From contig UQFE01000003.1 in NCBI GenBank assembly GCA_900540255.1, forward strand, positions 1 through 64,000: a DNA stretch of 64,000 bases, written 5' to 3'. Position numbers and translations under genes: made by a program. Below, one piece after another: positions 26,775 through 36,800 of the stretch. This stretch comes from an uncultured Clostridium sp. (GTDB lineage Bacteria > Bacillota > Clostridia > Clostridiales > Clostridiaceae). The notes beneath the pieces were generated by a model. It saw nothing but the letters and a program-made list of their open reading frames with translations. It was not told where the DNA came from and searched no databases. The first letter of the stretch is position 1; each line of letters starts with the position of its first letter.

Positions 26775-28853
26775 CTATTTTACCCCCTCAGTAGATTTAA
26801 CAAATGATTTACTTGTCTTAATTATTAGTTTTTCACAAAGTAATAGTATTCCTGGCAATACAAATAAAATTACAAACATACTTATAATTGCCCCTCTAGA
26901 CATTAAAATACATAATGAACTTATCATTTCTATATCCGATATAATTCCTACCCCTGCAGTTGCTGCAAAAAAAGTTAATGCACTAGTTACAATAGATCTA
27001 GAAGATGTTTTAAGTGCAATTGTCATTGCTTTTACTTTGTCATTTGTTAAAGCTAACTCTTCTTGAAATCTAGATGTTAATAAAATTGCATAATCAACTG
27101 TTGCTCCTAATTGAATTGTTCCTATTACTATTGAAGATACAAATGGTATTACACTTCCTGTATAATATGGAATTCCTAAGTTTATAAATATTGCCAATTC
27201 AATTGCTAAAACTAATAATATTGGCACTGATATTGATTTAAATACAAATAATATTATTATGAAAATAGCTAAAATTGATGCTGTATTAACCTTTTTAAAG
27301 TCATTATCAGCTATTGTAATTAAATCTTCAGTTAAAGGAGCTTCTCCTCCAACTAATCCTTCTTTATCATATTTTTTTACTACTTTATTTATTTCTTTTA
27401 ATTGAACTGCTACTTCATCAGATGCTGATTTATATTCAGAATTAAGCATAATTTCTTCATATCCACCATTTTTAATCTTTTTCAATAGTTCCTTTGGAAT
27501 AAAACTTTCTGGTATTCTTGCTCCTAATATATCTTCAAGTCCAACTACTGAGGTTACTCCATCTATATTTTTTAATTCTTCTATCATTTGATTAATCTTG
27601 TAACCTTCAAGATCATCTCTTACTAAAATTATGTTAGTAGACATCATATTATATTCTGTTTTTAACTTATCATTAGCTACTATAGATAGTAAATCCTTAG
27701 GAAGAGATTCATCTAAATTATAATAAACTTTAGTGTTGTTATTTCCAATAATAGCTGGTATTAATATAATTGCACCAATTGCAACTAAAACTTTATGATG
27801 TTTTATTATAAATTCTGAACTCTTTTCAAACTTAGGTAATAAAACCTTATGTTGATATTTATGAATAAGCTTATCAAATACTAATATCATTGATGGCAAT
27901 ACTGTTACTGTACATATAACTCCAAATAAAACACCTTTTGCCATTACTAATCCAATATCCTTACCTAATGCTAAATCCATAATACATAATGCTAAAAATC
28001 CTGCTATTGTAGTTAATGAACTACCAGTAATAGATGATATTGTCTTTTCAATTGCAACTGACATTGCATCAATTTTATTAAGCTGATTTTTTCTTTCTTC
28101 ATCATATCGATGTAAAAGGAATATTGAATAATCCATTGTTACCCCAAGTTGTAATACAGCTGATAATGCTTTTGTTATATAAGAAATATTGCCAAATACA
28201 ATATTTGTCCCCATATTATAAATAATTGCAACTCCAATACTTAACATAAAAATAATTGGGATAATAAATGATTCCATAGTTAAACTTAAAACAATAATTG
28301 ATAATATTACAGCTATTAAAACATAAATTGGAGTTTCCTTATCAGCTAAATCTTTAGTATCTTTTATAACTCCTGCAACCCCACTTAAAAAGGCCTGTTT
28401 TCCTGTTATTTTCCTTATTTCTTCTATTGCCTTTTCTGTACTTTCACTTGCATCAGTATCTCTTAACTTAACAATCATCATTGTTGAGTTATCAGAAAAA
28501 AATATGTTTTTAACTAAATCAGGTAATATTTCTTTTGGAACTGAAATATCTAATGCATCATTAATCCATATAACTTCTGATACACCATCAACAACTTCTA
28601 CTTTTTCTTTTAGCTTAGCTACATCTTTATTATCCATACCTTCTACTATAAGCATAGCTAATGATCCACAATCAAATTCATCTTTTAATATCTTTTGAGC
28701 TTCTCTTGTTTCTAAATCATTTGGTAAATAACTTAAAATATCATAATTAACTTTAGTATTAAAATAACCTATTGCAGATGGTATTAATAAAATAATTGCT
28801 ATTATTAAAATTAAAACTCTGTTTTTGGCTATTAACTGTGATATTTTTTTCAT
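26775..28853 (-). CDS. MMPL/RND family transporter
   Basis: A 692-residue RND-superfamily membrane protein with about 12 transmembrane helices arranged as two repeats. Each repeat has a large extracellular loop after its first helix and the conserved Asp-containing TM4 stretch (GVTMDYSIFLLHRYDEE near 235; GATVDYAILLTSRFQEE in the second half). MMPL proteins export lipids or hydrophobic compounds using the proton gradient. The start at 28853 is preceded by AGGGGGAG; a start 6 codons upstream would swallow that site. It is followed at once by the heptad-repeat secreted protein. Confidence 0.9.
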   Translation of the reverse strand: MKKISQLIAKNRVLILIIAIILLIPSAIGYFNTKVNYDILSYLPNDLETREAQKILKDEFDCGSLAMLIVEGMDNKDVAKLKEKVEVVDGVSEVIWINDALDISVPKEILPDLVKNIFFSDNSTMMIVKLRDTDASESTEKAIEEIRKITGKQAFLSGVAGVIKDTKDLADKETPIYVLIAVILSIIVLSLTMESFIIPIIFMLSIGVAIIYNMGTNIVFGNISYITKALSAVLQLGVTMDYSIFLLHRYDEERKNQLNKIDAMSVAIEKTISSITGSSLTTIAGFLALCIMDLALGKDIGLVMAKGVLFGVICTVTVLPSMILVFDKLIHKYQHKVLLPKFEKSSEFIIKHHKVLVAIGAIILIPAIIGNNNTKVYYNLDESLPKDLLSIVANDKLKTEYNMMSTNIILVRDDLEGYKINQMIEELKNIDGVTSVVGLEDILGARIPESFIPKELLKKIKNGGYEEIMLNSEYKSASDEVAVQLKEINKVVKKYDKEGLVGGEAPLTEDLITIADNDFKKVNTASILAIFIIILFVFKSISVPILLVLAIELAIFINLGIPYYTGSVIPFVSSIVIGTIQLGATVDYAILLTSRFQEELALTNDKVKAMTIALKTSSRSIVTSALTFFAATAGVGIISDIEMISSLCILMSRGAIISMFVILFVLPGILLLCEKLIIKTSKSFVKSTEGVK

Positions 28854-29113
28854 AGCTTCTCCCCCTATCATCCTCTTGCTTTAAACTTTATACTTTTTGA
28901 ACTATTTTTTCAATTTCAGTTTTATTTCCATCTTTATCCATTTAAGTTTGTTTATTTTATTTTATAACGTATTCATACTATTTTCCCCTTAAATTGTTTC
29001 GTTTTTCTTTATCTCTTATTTTTTATTACCTCCCATCCCCTTATTTTCCCAGTATTAAATTTTCACTTTAAATTTTATTAATTAAAATTTAATATTTTAT
29101 TTAAAATTTAATC
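28854..29113. other. AT-rich gap upstream of MMPL gene
   Basis: About 260 bases without a convincing gene. It should hold the promoter of the minus-strand MMPL operon, but no pair of boxes stands out. No structured leader was seen. Confidence 0.4.
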
Positions 29114-29167
29114 AAAAAAAATAATACTAATTATTAACTTACAGTTACTAACATTAGTATTATTTTT
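29114..29167. terminator. Terminator after exonuclease/phosphatase-fold gene
   Basis: AAATAATACTAA pairs with TTAGTATTATTT around a long loop, with A- and T-runs on the two sides. Confidence 0.75.
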
Positions 29168-29215
29168 AATATAATTTTATTCTTTAAATTTTAAATTTTA
29201 TTATATTACTATCTT

Positions 29216-29995
29216 TTATTTTTTCAATATAATATCTGCAATTAATGGATAATGATCTGATGGATATTTTCCATTTTCATTATCTTTAATAATATCAACA
29301 TCAACAATTTCTAAATCTTCACTTACAAATATATAATCTATATGTAGCCCTTTCTCTATACCTTTAAATCCACTCATTGTTGATTTTTTATACAATTCTT
29401 TTTTTACTTCTTGGACTGCAACAAATCTATCTGTATTATATTCTCCTGCTGCAAATTTTTTAATAACTTTGCTATTAGGATTAGCATTAAAATCCCCCAT
29501 TACTATTACAGGTAATTTTTCTTTCTTACGATTTTTATCAATAAATTGAGCTAATTTTTTTAACCCAAAATCTCTTGCTTGTGGTAAAAAGCAATCTAAA
29601 TGGGTATTATAAACTCTTACTTTATCTCCATTTTCAAGTTCTACTATAGCAGTTGTACATATTCTTGGATACAAGGAATACCATAATTGACTTCCTACCT
29701 TTTCAGGGTTTTTAGATAACCAAAATGTGTTGTGATTTATTATTTTATTTCTATTTTTAATAAATAAATTATTTCTTTCAGAAAAATATTTTTTACTTCT
29801 AGGCTTTCCTACAATTGTATAATCATCAAAATTTTCTTTTATATCATTAAACATTTTATTTGTTACTTCTTGTACGCCTATAATATCACAATCATATTTA
29901 TCTATAATTTCATATACTATATGTTTTCTCTTATCCCATCTGTTTTTAAAATCTAAAATAAAATCACTTCTTAAATTAAAAGACATTACTTTCAT
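29216..29995 (-). CDS. Endonuclease/exonuclease/phosphatase family protein
   Basis: A 259-residue protein of the DNase I/sphingomyelinase/AP-endonuclease fold. Metal and catalytic motifs are GVQEV near residue 40, YNTHLDCF near 128, MGDFNANPNSK near 165 and SDHYPLIADI at the end. It lacks a signal peptide and membrane anchors. The substrate (DNA, phospholipid or inositol phosphate) cannot be read from the sequence. AGGAAA precedes the ATG. It is monocistronic, with its own terminator. Confidence 0.88.
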   Translation of the reverse strand: MKVMSFNLRSDFILDFKNRWDKRKHIVYEIIDKYDCDIIGVQEVTNKMFNDIKENFDDYTIVGKPRSKKYFSERNNLFIKNRNKIINHNTFWLSKNPEKVGSQLWYSLYPRICTTAIVELENGDKVRVYNTHLDCFLPQARDFGLKKLAQFIDKNRKKEKLPVIVMGDFNANPNSKVIKKFAAGEYNTDRFVAVQEVKKELYKKSTMSGFKGIEKGLHIDYIFVSEDLEIVDVDIIKDNENGKYPSDHYPLIADIILKK

Positions 29996-30188
29996 TATTT
30001 CCTAACCCGCCTTTATTTTTATTAATATCATTATACCTCTTATAGTTAATTCTTCAAATTATTAAGTTTTTATTAACATCTTGTGAAAATATTTACATAT
30101 TGTATAATAATAATAGAGGTATCATTGTATAAATTTTTATTAAAGATATTACTTTAAAATTCATTTTTACAATGTAATGGAGGGGTAT

Positions 30189-31028
30189 ATGAAAACAACT
30201 TTAAACAAAACAAATATTATTTTAATAAGTATAATTTTATTATCATTAATTTCATCTACATTTTTTGGAATGAAATTAGCTATTTTATTATGCTTATTAT
30301 TATTTTTAATTTATTTAATAATAACAAAACATTATTTTATAAAAGTATATAAGGGGATGAAAGCTTATAAAATTGAAAACTATTCTAATGCATTAGAAAA
30401 TTATAGAGATGCAGCTTTGTCTAAATATTGTAGCGGTCCTATAATAAGTAATTATTTAATATGTGAATTAAAATATGGAAAGCCTTCTATAGCAAGAGAA
30501 TATATTGATGAAAATTTAATTTCTAAAAATATAAAATCCAATGAAAAATTAAATTTAGAAGTTACTAAAGCAATTGTTTTATGGAAAACTAACTCTCAAG
30601 AGGAAGCTATTAATTTATTAAAACATTTAATTGAAAATAATAAAAACACATATATTTATGAAACTTTAACCTCATTACTTTTAGCATCTGGTAAATTTAA
30701 TGAAGCAAAGAAATATATTTCTGAAGCAATGGAATTTAATTCTGATAATAACATAATAAAATCAAATTATGCTGAACTTTGTTTTAAATTTGAACAATTT
30801 GATGAAGCAGAAAAAACTTTTGATTACTTAATTAATGAAAATGTTAAATTCATAGAACCTTATTATTATTCAGCTTTATTAGAAAGAAAAAAGGGTAATT
30901 GCGATAAAGCATTTGAACTTTTAAGAATAGCAGAAAGCTTTAATGAATCTCTTGCAAGTTTAATCACTCATAAAGATATTGAGCAAGCTCTTAATTCAGT
31001 ATTGATAAAATCTTTAAATATGAATTAA
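30189..31028 (+). CDS. Membrane-anchored TPR protein
   Basis: A 279-residue protein with two N-terminal hydrophobic segments (about 10-50) followed by tetratricopeptide-like helices, for example YSNALENYRDAAL, EEAINLLKHLIEN, KFNEAKKYISEAM, and QFDEAEKTFDYLI. It probably scaffolds protein contacts at the membrane. The start at 30189 has GGAGGGG upstream; an earlier ATG at 30177 would include that site within the gene. It is a single gene. Confidence 0.75.
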   Translation: MKTTLNKTNIILISIILLSLISSTFFGMKLAILLCLLLFLIYLIITKHYFIKVYKGMKAYKIENYSNALENYRDAALSKYCSGPIISNYLICELKYGKPSIAREYIDENLISKNIKSNEKLNLEVTKAIVLWKTNSQEEAINLLKHLIENNKNTYIYETLTSLLLASGKFNEAKKYISEAMEFNSDNNIIKSNYAELCFKFEQFDEAEKTFDYLINENVKFIEPYYYSALLERKKGNCDKAFELLRIAESFNESLASLITHKDIEQALNSVLIKSLNMN

Positions 31029-31066
31029 ATTTTATATTACAAATTATAATATAATCTATATATTAA

Positions 31067-31117
31067 AAGGAGCTGTATCCAGATTGAATTAAAAAATTCA
31101 ATCTAATACAACTCCTT
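31067..31117. terminator. Bidirectional terminator
   Basis: AAGGAG and CTCCTT form the base, and AGATTGAATT / AATTCAATCT a perfect upper stem. It lies between the convergent TPR and zinc-ribbon genes. Confidence 0.75.
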
Positions 31118-31135
31118 AAGAAACATACTATATAA

Positions 31136-31291
31136 TTATCTTCTATTATTTTGTTGTTTCTTTGCTTTTCTACAAGCAGGACATCTTGTTGGTTCATTTT
31201 CGAATCCTTTTTCCTTGTAAAATTCTTGTTCTCCTTCTGTGAAAACAAATTCATTTCCACAATCTCTGCATGTTAAAGTTTTGTCTGCCAT
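31136..31291 (-). CDS. Small zinc-ribbon protein
   Basis: A 51-residue protein beginning MADKTLTCRDCGNEF, with two CxxC pairs (CRDC at 8-11 and CPAC at 37-40) that would bind one zinc, and a basic tail KAKKQQNNRR. This small probable-zinc-ribbon family is widespread in Firmicutes and other bacteria; its function is unknown, possibly nucleic-acid binding. A GGAGGAATTT-type site lies before the ATG. A competing longer frame over the same DNA is a shadow. Confidence 0.85.
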   Translation of the reverse strand: MADKTLTCRDCGNEFVFTEGEQEFYKEKGFENEPTRCPACRKAKKQQNNRR

Positions 31292-31425
31292 TTAAAATTC
31301 CTCCATATATGAAAGGTTTAAACAAAAATAACAACAAAATAATAAATTATTAGTTAATGTTTATATACCTTCCTTTTCTTTACATTATAATAGTATAAAC
31401 ATTTTTTAAGTTTTTATACATTTTT

Positions 31426-32589
31426 TTATTTATATTCCTCTGTTTCTACTGGCAACCCTTTTTTTCTCAATTTATCTTCTACTACTTCTTTTATTATTGA
31501 GTAAATTATTGCAAATAAAGGTACACCTATTATCATTCCAACAACTCCCATAAATTTAGCTGCTACTAATAAAGAAAATAATATCCAAAATGCTGATATT
31601 CCTATAGAGTCTCCTAATATTTTTGGTCCTATTATATTACCATCAATTTGTTGAATAACTATAATTATAATAATAAACCATAAGGCTTGTATTGGAGAAG
31701 CAAAAAGAATTATTATTGCTGATGGAATTCCACCAATAAATGGTCCAAAGAAAGGTATTATATTAGTTACTCCAATTATAACTGAAATTAATAATACATA
31801 TGGCATTTTAAAAATAGTTAATATAATAAAAGTTAATATTCCTATAATAACTGAGTCTAATATTTTCCCACCAATAAACTTACTAAATGTCATATTACTT
31901 TTATTTGCTAAATTTAATACAAATTTTGCTCTTTCTTTTGAACATAATGCATAAGTAACTTTTTTACTTAATGCTATAAACTTTTCTTTATCAATTAATA
32001 TGTAAATTGATACTATTATACCTATTATAATATTTAAAACACTTGAAGTTGTACTAATAACAAAGTTAGCAATTACCGGTAATAAATTACTTATTGTAGT
32101 TATAATATAATTAATAGCTTCACCTAACTTTTCATTAATTAAATCTATATATTCTGGCTGTAAATTTACATTTCCTATTAATTCATTTGTATATTTAGAA
32201 ACATCATTAACATATTGAGGTATATTATTAACAAGCCCAACTACACTATCAATAAGTTGTGGAAGTACAAATTGAATAAATAAGTATGTTATTAATATTG
32301 CTGTTATATAAGTAAATACTATTCCTACTGCTCTTTTTGCTGTTTTATTTAAATTATTAAACCATTTATATGATAATATATTTTTTTCATAAAATTTCAA
32401 AATAAAATTTAGTAAGTATGCTAGTGCAGTCCCTATAATAAATGGTTGCAATGTTCCAATAAAATCATTTATTCCACTTTTTATTTCAGTAAATCGTGCT
32501 ATACCCAAATATAAAAGAATACTTCCACAAATGACTAAAAAAGCATACATTGCAATAGTTGCATATTTGTTATTCCAATTAATTTTCAT
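31426..32589 (-). CDS. AI-2E family transporter
   Basis: A 387-residue membrane protein of the AI-2E/UPF0118 family. About eight hydrophobic segments, the central amphipathic part with NNIPQYVNDVSKYTNEL, and the conserved TNIIPFFGPFIGGIPSAII near residue 280 and GPKILGDSIGISAFW near 330 are typical. Members include quorum-signal exporters and Na+(Li+)/H+ antiporters, so the substrate is open. GGGAGGA precedes the start. Confidence 0.88.
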   Translation of the reverse strand: MKINWNNKYATIAMYAFLVICGSILLYLGIARFTEIKSGINDFIGTLQPFIIGTALAYLLNFILKFYEKNILSYKWFNNLNKTAKRAVGIVFTYITAILITYLFIQFVLPQLIDSVVGLVNNIPQYVNDVSKYTNELIGNVNLQPEYIDLINEKLGEAINYIITTISNLLPVIANFVISTTSSVLNIIIGIIVSIYILIDKEKFIALSKKVTYALCSKERAKFVLNLANKSNMTFSKFIGGKILDSVIIGILTFIILTIFKMPYVLLISVIIGVTNIIPFFGPFIGGIPSAIIILFASPIQALWFIIIIIVIQQIDGNIIGPKILGDSIGISAFWILFSLLVAAKFMGVVGMIIGVPLFAIIYSIIKEVVEDKLRKKGLPVETEEYK

Positions 32590-32698
32590 TATTCATCCTC
32601 CCGGTCCAAATCTTAATAGTATTCTATCATACTTTATTAAAATATTTTAGTATTAGTTATTAAATAAATTGTTACTTTTGCATATATTATATAAAAAA

Positions 32699-32724
32699 CA
32701 GTAGAATTAATCAAAATTCTACTG
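32699..32724. terminator. Terminator after APC permease gene
   Basis: CAGTAGAATT and AATTCTACTG form a perfect 10-bp stem; the left flank is an A-run, giving a T-run on the minus strand. Confidence 0.8.
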
Positions 32725-32741
32725 ACTAAATATTTCTTTTA

Positions 32742-34061
32742 TTAATTTAATTTATTTTTATAATGGTTATATACATAAATAGGAATTCCTAAAAGCATAA
32801 GTATAAATCCCCACATTACAGTTTCTGCTCCTGATCCATAAATCGTCCATATTACATATATAAATGCTAATAATGTCATTAAAGACTTTTTCATAAATAT
32901 TTTAAAATTAAATTCTTTTTCTTCTCTAAAAATTAACATCATTTCAGCCGAAATACTCAATATATACACAGGTAAATATGAAAGTGTTGCAAGTATAGTT
33001 ATAAATGTAAATGCATCAACCATGCCTTTTTGAAAATTCATAATTAATAATATATTAACTAAAATAGAACCAACTATAAGTGAATTTACTGGGGTTCCAG
33101 TTTTACAATTTATTTTACCCAAAAATTTAGGGAATACTCCATCAACTCCTGCTGCATAAGAAACCCTTGCTGTTGATAATAGCCATCCTATAATAGTTCC
33201 TAATATGCAAATAACAACGGAAATAGTTAATATTCTTCCAAGCCCACTTCCTAATGCATTTGTTAATATATCTGTTAATGGTGCTGCACTATTCGCTAAT
33301 TCTTCATTACTCATAGCACCCATACTAGCAATACTAATTGCTAAATATATAATAGCTGCAATTAGTAATCCATAAATTGTACTCTTTCTTACATTTTTTT
33401 CAGGCTCTTTCATTTCTCCAGCAGCTATTGTAGCACTTTCTAATCCTATAAATGCCCATAATGTTGATGTAGCTGCCAATGGAACTGTACTTAATCCATT
33501 TCCTTCTGGAAATAAAGGTATAATATTTTGACTATCAAAATTTAAAAATGCTACTATTATAAATAATGTAAAAAATCCTATTTTAAACACAGTAACAAAA
33601 GCTTGTAACTTTCCTGCTACTTTTACACTTAAAATATTAATACTTGTAAATATCCATAAAATAGCACTAGAAAATATTATTGAAACTAATGAATTATTTA
33701 AACTTGGAAACACTGCTGATGCATAACTTGTTATTGCAACTATAATTGCTGCATTTCCTATCCATGATCCATTCCAATATAACCAAGCACTCAAGAATCC
33801 AGCAAAGTCACCAAAAGCTTCCTTTGTATATTGATATGCTCCACCTGTAGATGGATATTTAGTTCCTAAATTTGCAAATGATATTGCTATTAATATTGAC
33901 CCAATTGTTGTTATAATCCAGGCAATTATTGTTGCTCCCGGACCTGATACCTGTGCTAATGTTGAAGGAAGCATAAATACTCCTGAACCTATCATATTAC
34001 CACAAACAAGCATTGTAGCCATAAAAAGGCTGATTTCTTTTTTTAGATGTTTATCTTCCAT
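32742..34061 (-). CDS. APC-family amino acid permease/antiporter
   Basis: A 439-residue transporter with 12 hydrophobic segments. The TM1 motif GNMIGSGVFMLPSTLA, TKYPSTGGAYQYTKEAFG and the TM6 region WAFIGLESATIAAGEMKEPE resemble the basic amino acid/polyamine antiporter subgroup (AdiC, PotE, CadB). Exchange of an amino acid for its decarboxylated product or for ornithine is therefore possible, but no decarboxylase or deiminase gene is adjacent. AAGGAGGAG precedes the start. Confidence 0.87.
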   Translation of the reverse strand: MEDKHLKKEISLFMATMLVCGNMIGSGVFMLPSTLAQVSGPGATIIAWIITTIGSILIAISFANLGTKYPSTGGAYQYTKEAFGDFAGFLSAWLYWNGSWIGNAAIIVAITSYASAVFPSLNNSLVSIIFSSAILWIFTSINILSVKVAGKLQAFVTVFKIGFFTLFIIVAFLNFDSQNIIPLFPEGNGLSTVPLAATSTLWAFIGLESATIAAGEMKEPEKNVRKSTIYGLLIAAIIYLAISIASMGAMSNEELANSAAPLTDILTNALGSGLGRILTISVVICILGTIIGWLLSTARVSYAAGVDGVFPKFLGKINCKTGTPVNSLIVGSILVNILLIMNFQKGMVDAFTFITILATLSYLPVYILSISAEMMLIFREEKEFNFKIFMKKSLMTLLAFIYVIWTIYGSGAETVMWGFILMLLGIPIYVYNHYKNKLN

Positions 34062-34128
34062 TTCTCCTCCTTAGTACACTATGCAAATTTAATTAATCCC
34101 CCTATTTAATGCATTTAAAATAAAAAAA

Positions 34129-35004
34129 TTATTTCTTAAATCTTGTTGCATAACCACATTTTTTACAAAGCTCTTCTACTGCCATTCTTTTTGAAAAACC
34201 ATTATATATATCTGATGCTCTTTTTCCTTCTATAATATTTGTAAATGATGTATTAAAAATATTTCCTAATTCTATTGTTCCTTCACTATCTAAGCAACAA
34301 GGAACAACAGTACCATCTACTAAAATCCCTACTTGATTTCTTAATCCATAACAAAATACTTTTTCTTGTGAAGAATCTAAATTAATATTAGGCCATTCAA
34401 ATTTTTCTGCCATATTTAAATAAACTTTATCTTTAAGTTTAATTCTATGTGTTTCCTGCAGCTTTTCACTTAATGAAAAATCCAAATTAAGATTTTTTTC
34501 TAGCATCCTTAATATTTCTATATTTAAGTTATTTTCCCCTTTTAATTCTTTATTATCCATATTCCATAATCTTATTGCACATATAATGTTACTTTTTTCT
34601 GTTGCATTATTTATAAAATCAGTTACATTATTTATGTATTCATGAAGCTCAATTTTACTTTCATTAGCTTCAAAGCTATGTAATGAAATATTTATTTGCC
34701 TTAAAGCTTTTGCTTTAATAAGCTTTTCTCCAACTTTATTAAGCAATGTTCCATTTGTCGTTAAATTTACCATTAGCTCATTTTCATAACTATCTTCTAA
34801 AAATGCTTCAATATTTTCATTTAATAAAGGTTCTCCCATTAAATGAAAATATATATGATTAGTAAATGGCTTTACTTCTTTAAGTATATAATTAAATTCT
34901 TCCCTATTCATAAATTTATATTTTCTTTTTGTCTTTGGACAAAAATTACAACTTAAATTGCATATATTAGTTATTTCTATATATACTTTTTTAAATTTCC
35001 TCAT
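34129..35004 (-). CDS. Radical SAM/SPASM-like protein
   Basis: A 291-residue radical SAM enzyme. The [4Fe-4S] motif CNLSCNFC (Cys15, Cys19, Cys22) follows a YIEIT strand, and MGEPLLN and NISLHSF are conserved. C-terminal cysteines (VFCYG, PCCLD, LCKKC) suggest an auxiliary-cluster (SPASM-like) domain. Such proteins mature peptides or modify small molecules or RNA. No obvious precursor peptide is encoded nearby, so the substrate is unknown. AGGAG lies before the ATG. Confidence 0.85.
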   Translation of the reverse strand: MRKFKKVYIEITNICNLSCNFCPKTKRKYKFMNREEFNYILKEVKPFTNHIYFHLMGEPLLNENIEAFLEDSYENELMVNLTTNGTLLNKVGEKLIKAKALRQINISLHSFEANESKIELHEYINNVTDFINNATEKSNIICAIRLWNMDNKELKGENNLNIEILRMLEKNLNLDFSLSEKLQETHRIKLKDKVYLNMAEKFEWPNINLDSSQEKVFCYGLRNQVGILVDGTVVPCCLDSEGTIELGNIFNTSFTNIIEGKRASDIYNGFSKRMAVEELCKKCGYATRFKK

Positions 35005-35253
35005 TAGTTAATCTCCTATATTTAATTATTTAATAGTTTTTTATTTTTAATACTCTTCATATATTATTCTTTAAAATTATTTAATAATTTTAACATCCCC
35101 TAATGATAATTACAACTTGCATTCTTTATAAACCTTATATATCTTAATATAAATCAATTTAATAATAACTTTTATATACTTTAAAATTTTTAATTGTTCC
35201 ACTTTTTTACCTATTAAAATATAATAAATAATATCAATTTTATGGAGAATAAA

Positions 35254-35982
35254 ATGACTAAACCTATTATTGGAATCGTTGGCTCATTATATAAAGAATC
35301 TAGAGAATCATTTTTGGGAAATTACTTTGATTTTAACAATAATAACTATTCACAATGTATAGCTAGAGCTAATGGAATTCCTATCTATCTTCCTATAATA
35401 AAAAATGAGGATATAATTGAAAAACAATTATCAATTTGTAATGGATTATTATTACCTGGTGGTTCAGATATTAATCCATTATTATATAATGAATATCCAA
35501 AAAAACTTCTTGGAAAATGTAATGATTTAATAGATTGGTATCAACTTTCTATAACTAAAAAGGCATTGATATTAAATATGCCTATATTAGGTATTTGTAG
35601 GGGTATTCAAATTTTAAATGTAGCTGCAGGAGGTACCCTTTATCAAGATATATCTTACTCAATACAATCACCTATTTTACACAATCAAAATAGCCATTTA
35701 TCAGATACTTGTCATCCAATAAAAATAACATTAAATACTATCATTTATAACATATTAGGTAAAAAATATATTGTTAATAGTGCTCATCATCAAGCTGTTA
35801 AGAATTTAGGAAATAACTTTATAATTTCTTCAATTTCACCTGATGGAATAATTGAATCAATTGAAATGCAAAATAAAAATTTTGTTGTTGGAGTTCAATG
35901 GCATCCTGAAATGTTAGCTTTGAAAGATGATACTATGCTTAACCTATTTATAAAATTTATAAATAGTTGTAATACAAAGTAA
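35254..35982 (+). CDS. Gamma-glutamyl-GABA hydrolase-like peptidase C26
   Basis: A 242-residue class I amidotransferase-like hydrolase (PuuD/peptidase C26 group). The nucleophile Cys is in LGICRGIQILN, with the catalytic His in VQWHPE and the conserved NSAHHQAVK. LLLPGGSDINP is a family signature. It cleaves gamma-glutamyl amides such as gamma-glutamyl-GABA. No other puu genes are near. The start at 35254 has GGAG 8 bases upstream; the ATG at 35242 overlaps that site. Confidence 0.88.
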   Translation: MTKPIIGIVGSLYKESRESFLGNYFDFNNNNYSQCIARANGIPIYLPIIKNEDIIEKQLSICNGLLLPGGSDINPLLYNEYPKKLLGKCNDLIDWYQLSITKKALILNMPILGICRGIQILNVAAGGTLYQDISYSIQSPILHNQNSHLSDTCHPIKITLNTIIYNILGKKYIVNSAHHQAVKNLGNNFIISSISPDGIIESIEMQNKNFVVGVQWHPEMLALKDDTMLNLFIKFINSCNTK

Positions 35983-35992
35983 TCTTTCATAA

Positions 35993-36028
35993 AAAATAAC
36001 AGATTAACATCTGCTAATCTGTTATTTT
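35993..36028. terminator. Bidirectional terminator
   Basis: AAAATAACAGATTA and TAATCTGTTATTTT pair perfectly between convergent genes. Confidence 0.88.
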
Positions 36029-36035
36029 ATTTACA

Positions 36036-36659
36036 TTAATAGCCTTCGTAACTTGCTATTGCTCTTACTAAACTAGATTCACTTTCTATTTTTAATGGTT
36101 GAGCAAATAATTTAATTTTTTCATTATATAATAACTTATTTAAATTAGTTAAATTTTCTAATAAAAATATATCATTTTCAAATAATGCATTATGAATTTC
36201 ATAATTATTTCTATCAGGAGATGGCATATCCATGCCAACCATTTTAACCTTTTTCTTAATTAAAAGTTCTGCTAGTTCCATACTAACTATTGGATGTTTG
36301 GTATAATATTCTTCTTTTCCATAAAAATTATCCCATCCAGTAAATAATATAACTATATCATTTTCCTTTATATTTTTATAATATTCATCCTTAAGCTCTA
36401 TAATTTTTTCTCCACGAACATCTAATAATGCAACATTACCTATAAATTTTTCAATAGGATATTCTGAAATAAACTTCTTATTATCTTTCATATGTAATGG
36501 TGAATCTATATGTGTTCCTGCATGCATTTCTGTATATAAAGAATACATATTATATCCATCTTTATTGAAATCTTTTTCTTTTGTTAAATTAACATCTATA
36601 TCTCCTGGATAAACAGGCATATTGTTTTTAATTTCATGTGATAAATCAATGTATTTCAT
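36036..36659 (-). CDS. Cyclase family / kynurenine formamidase-like hydrolase
   Basis: A 207-residue metal-dependent hydrolase of the cyclase/KynB fold. The zinc motif HAGTHIDSPLH near residue 47 and VGMDMPSPDRN are diagnostic, after an N-terminal IDLSHEIKNNMPVYPGD. Known members hydrolyse N-formylkynurenine or isatin, but no tryptophan-degradation genes are in the window, so the natural substrate is unclear. GTGGGAA precedes the ATG. Confidence 0.88.
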   Translation of the reverse strand: MKYIDLSHEIKNNMPVYPGDIDVNLTKEKDFNKDGYNMYSLYTEMHAGTHIDSPLHMKDNKKFISEYPIEKFIGNVALLDVRGEKIIELKDEYYKNIKENDIVILFTGWDNFYGKEEYYTKHPIVSMELAELLIKKKVKMVGMDMPSPDRNNYEIHNALFENDIFLLENLTNLNKLLYNEKIKLFAQPLKIESESSLVRAIASYEGY

Positions 36660-36774
36660 ATTTTCCCACTTGCTCCCTTTAACTAACTTCTCATAACTTA
36701 TATTAACATATTTTACATTTAATTACAATCACACTTTTCTCAACCCTTTTCTAACTAGTATTTTAAACAAAAAA

Positions 36775-36793
36775 AGCCAGTTTTATGCTGGCT
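36775..36793. terminator. Terminator after dUTPase gene
   Basis: AGCCAG and CTGGCT pair around a 7-base loop, with an A-run on the left (T-run for minus transcripts from the dUTPase gene). Confidence 0.75.
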
Positions 36794-36800
36794 CTTTATA

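Noticed and set aside
31063..31260. A 65-residue minus-strand frame over the zinc-ribbon gene
   Set aside because: It has no ribosome site and runs through the terminator; the other frame at 31136-31291 has two CxxC pairs and a good site.
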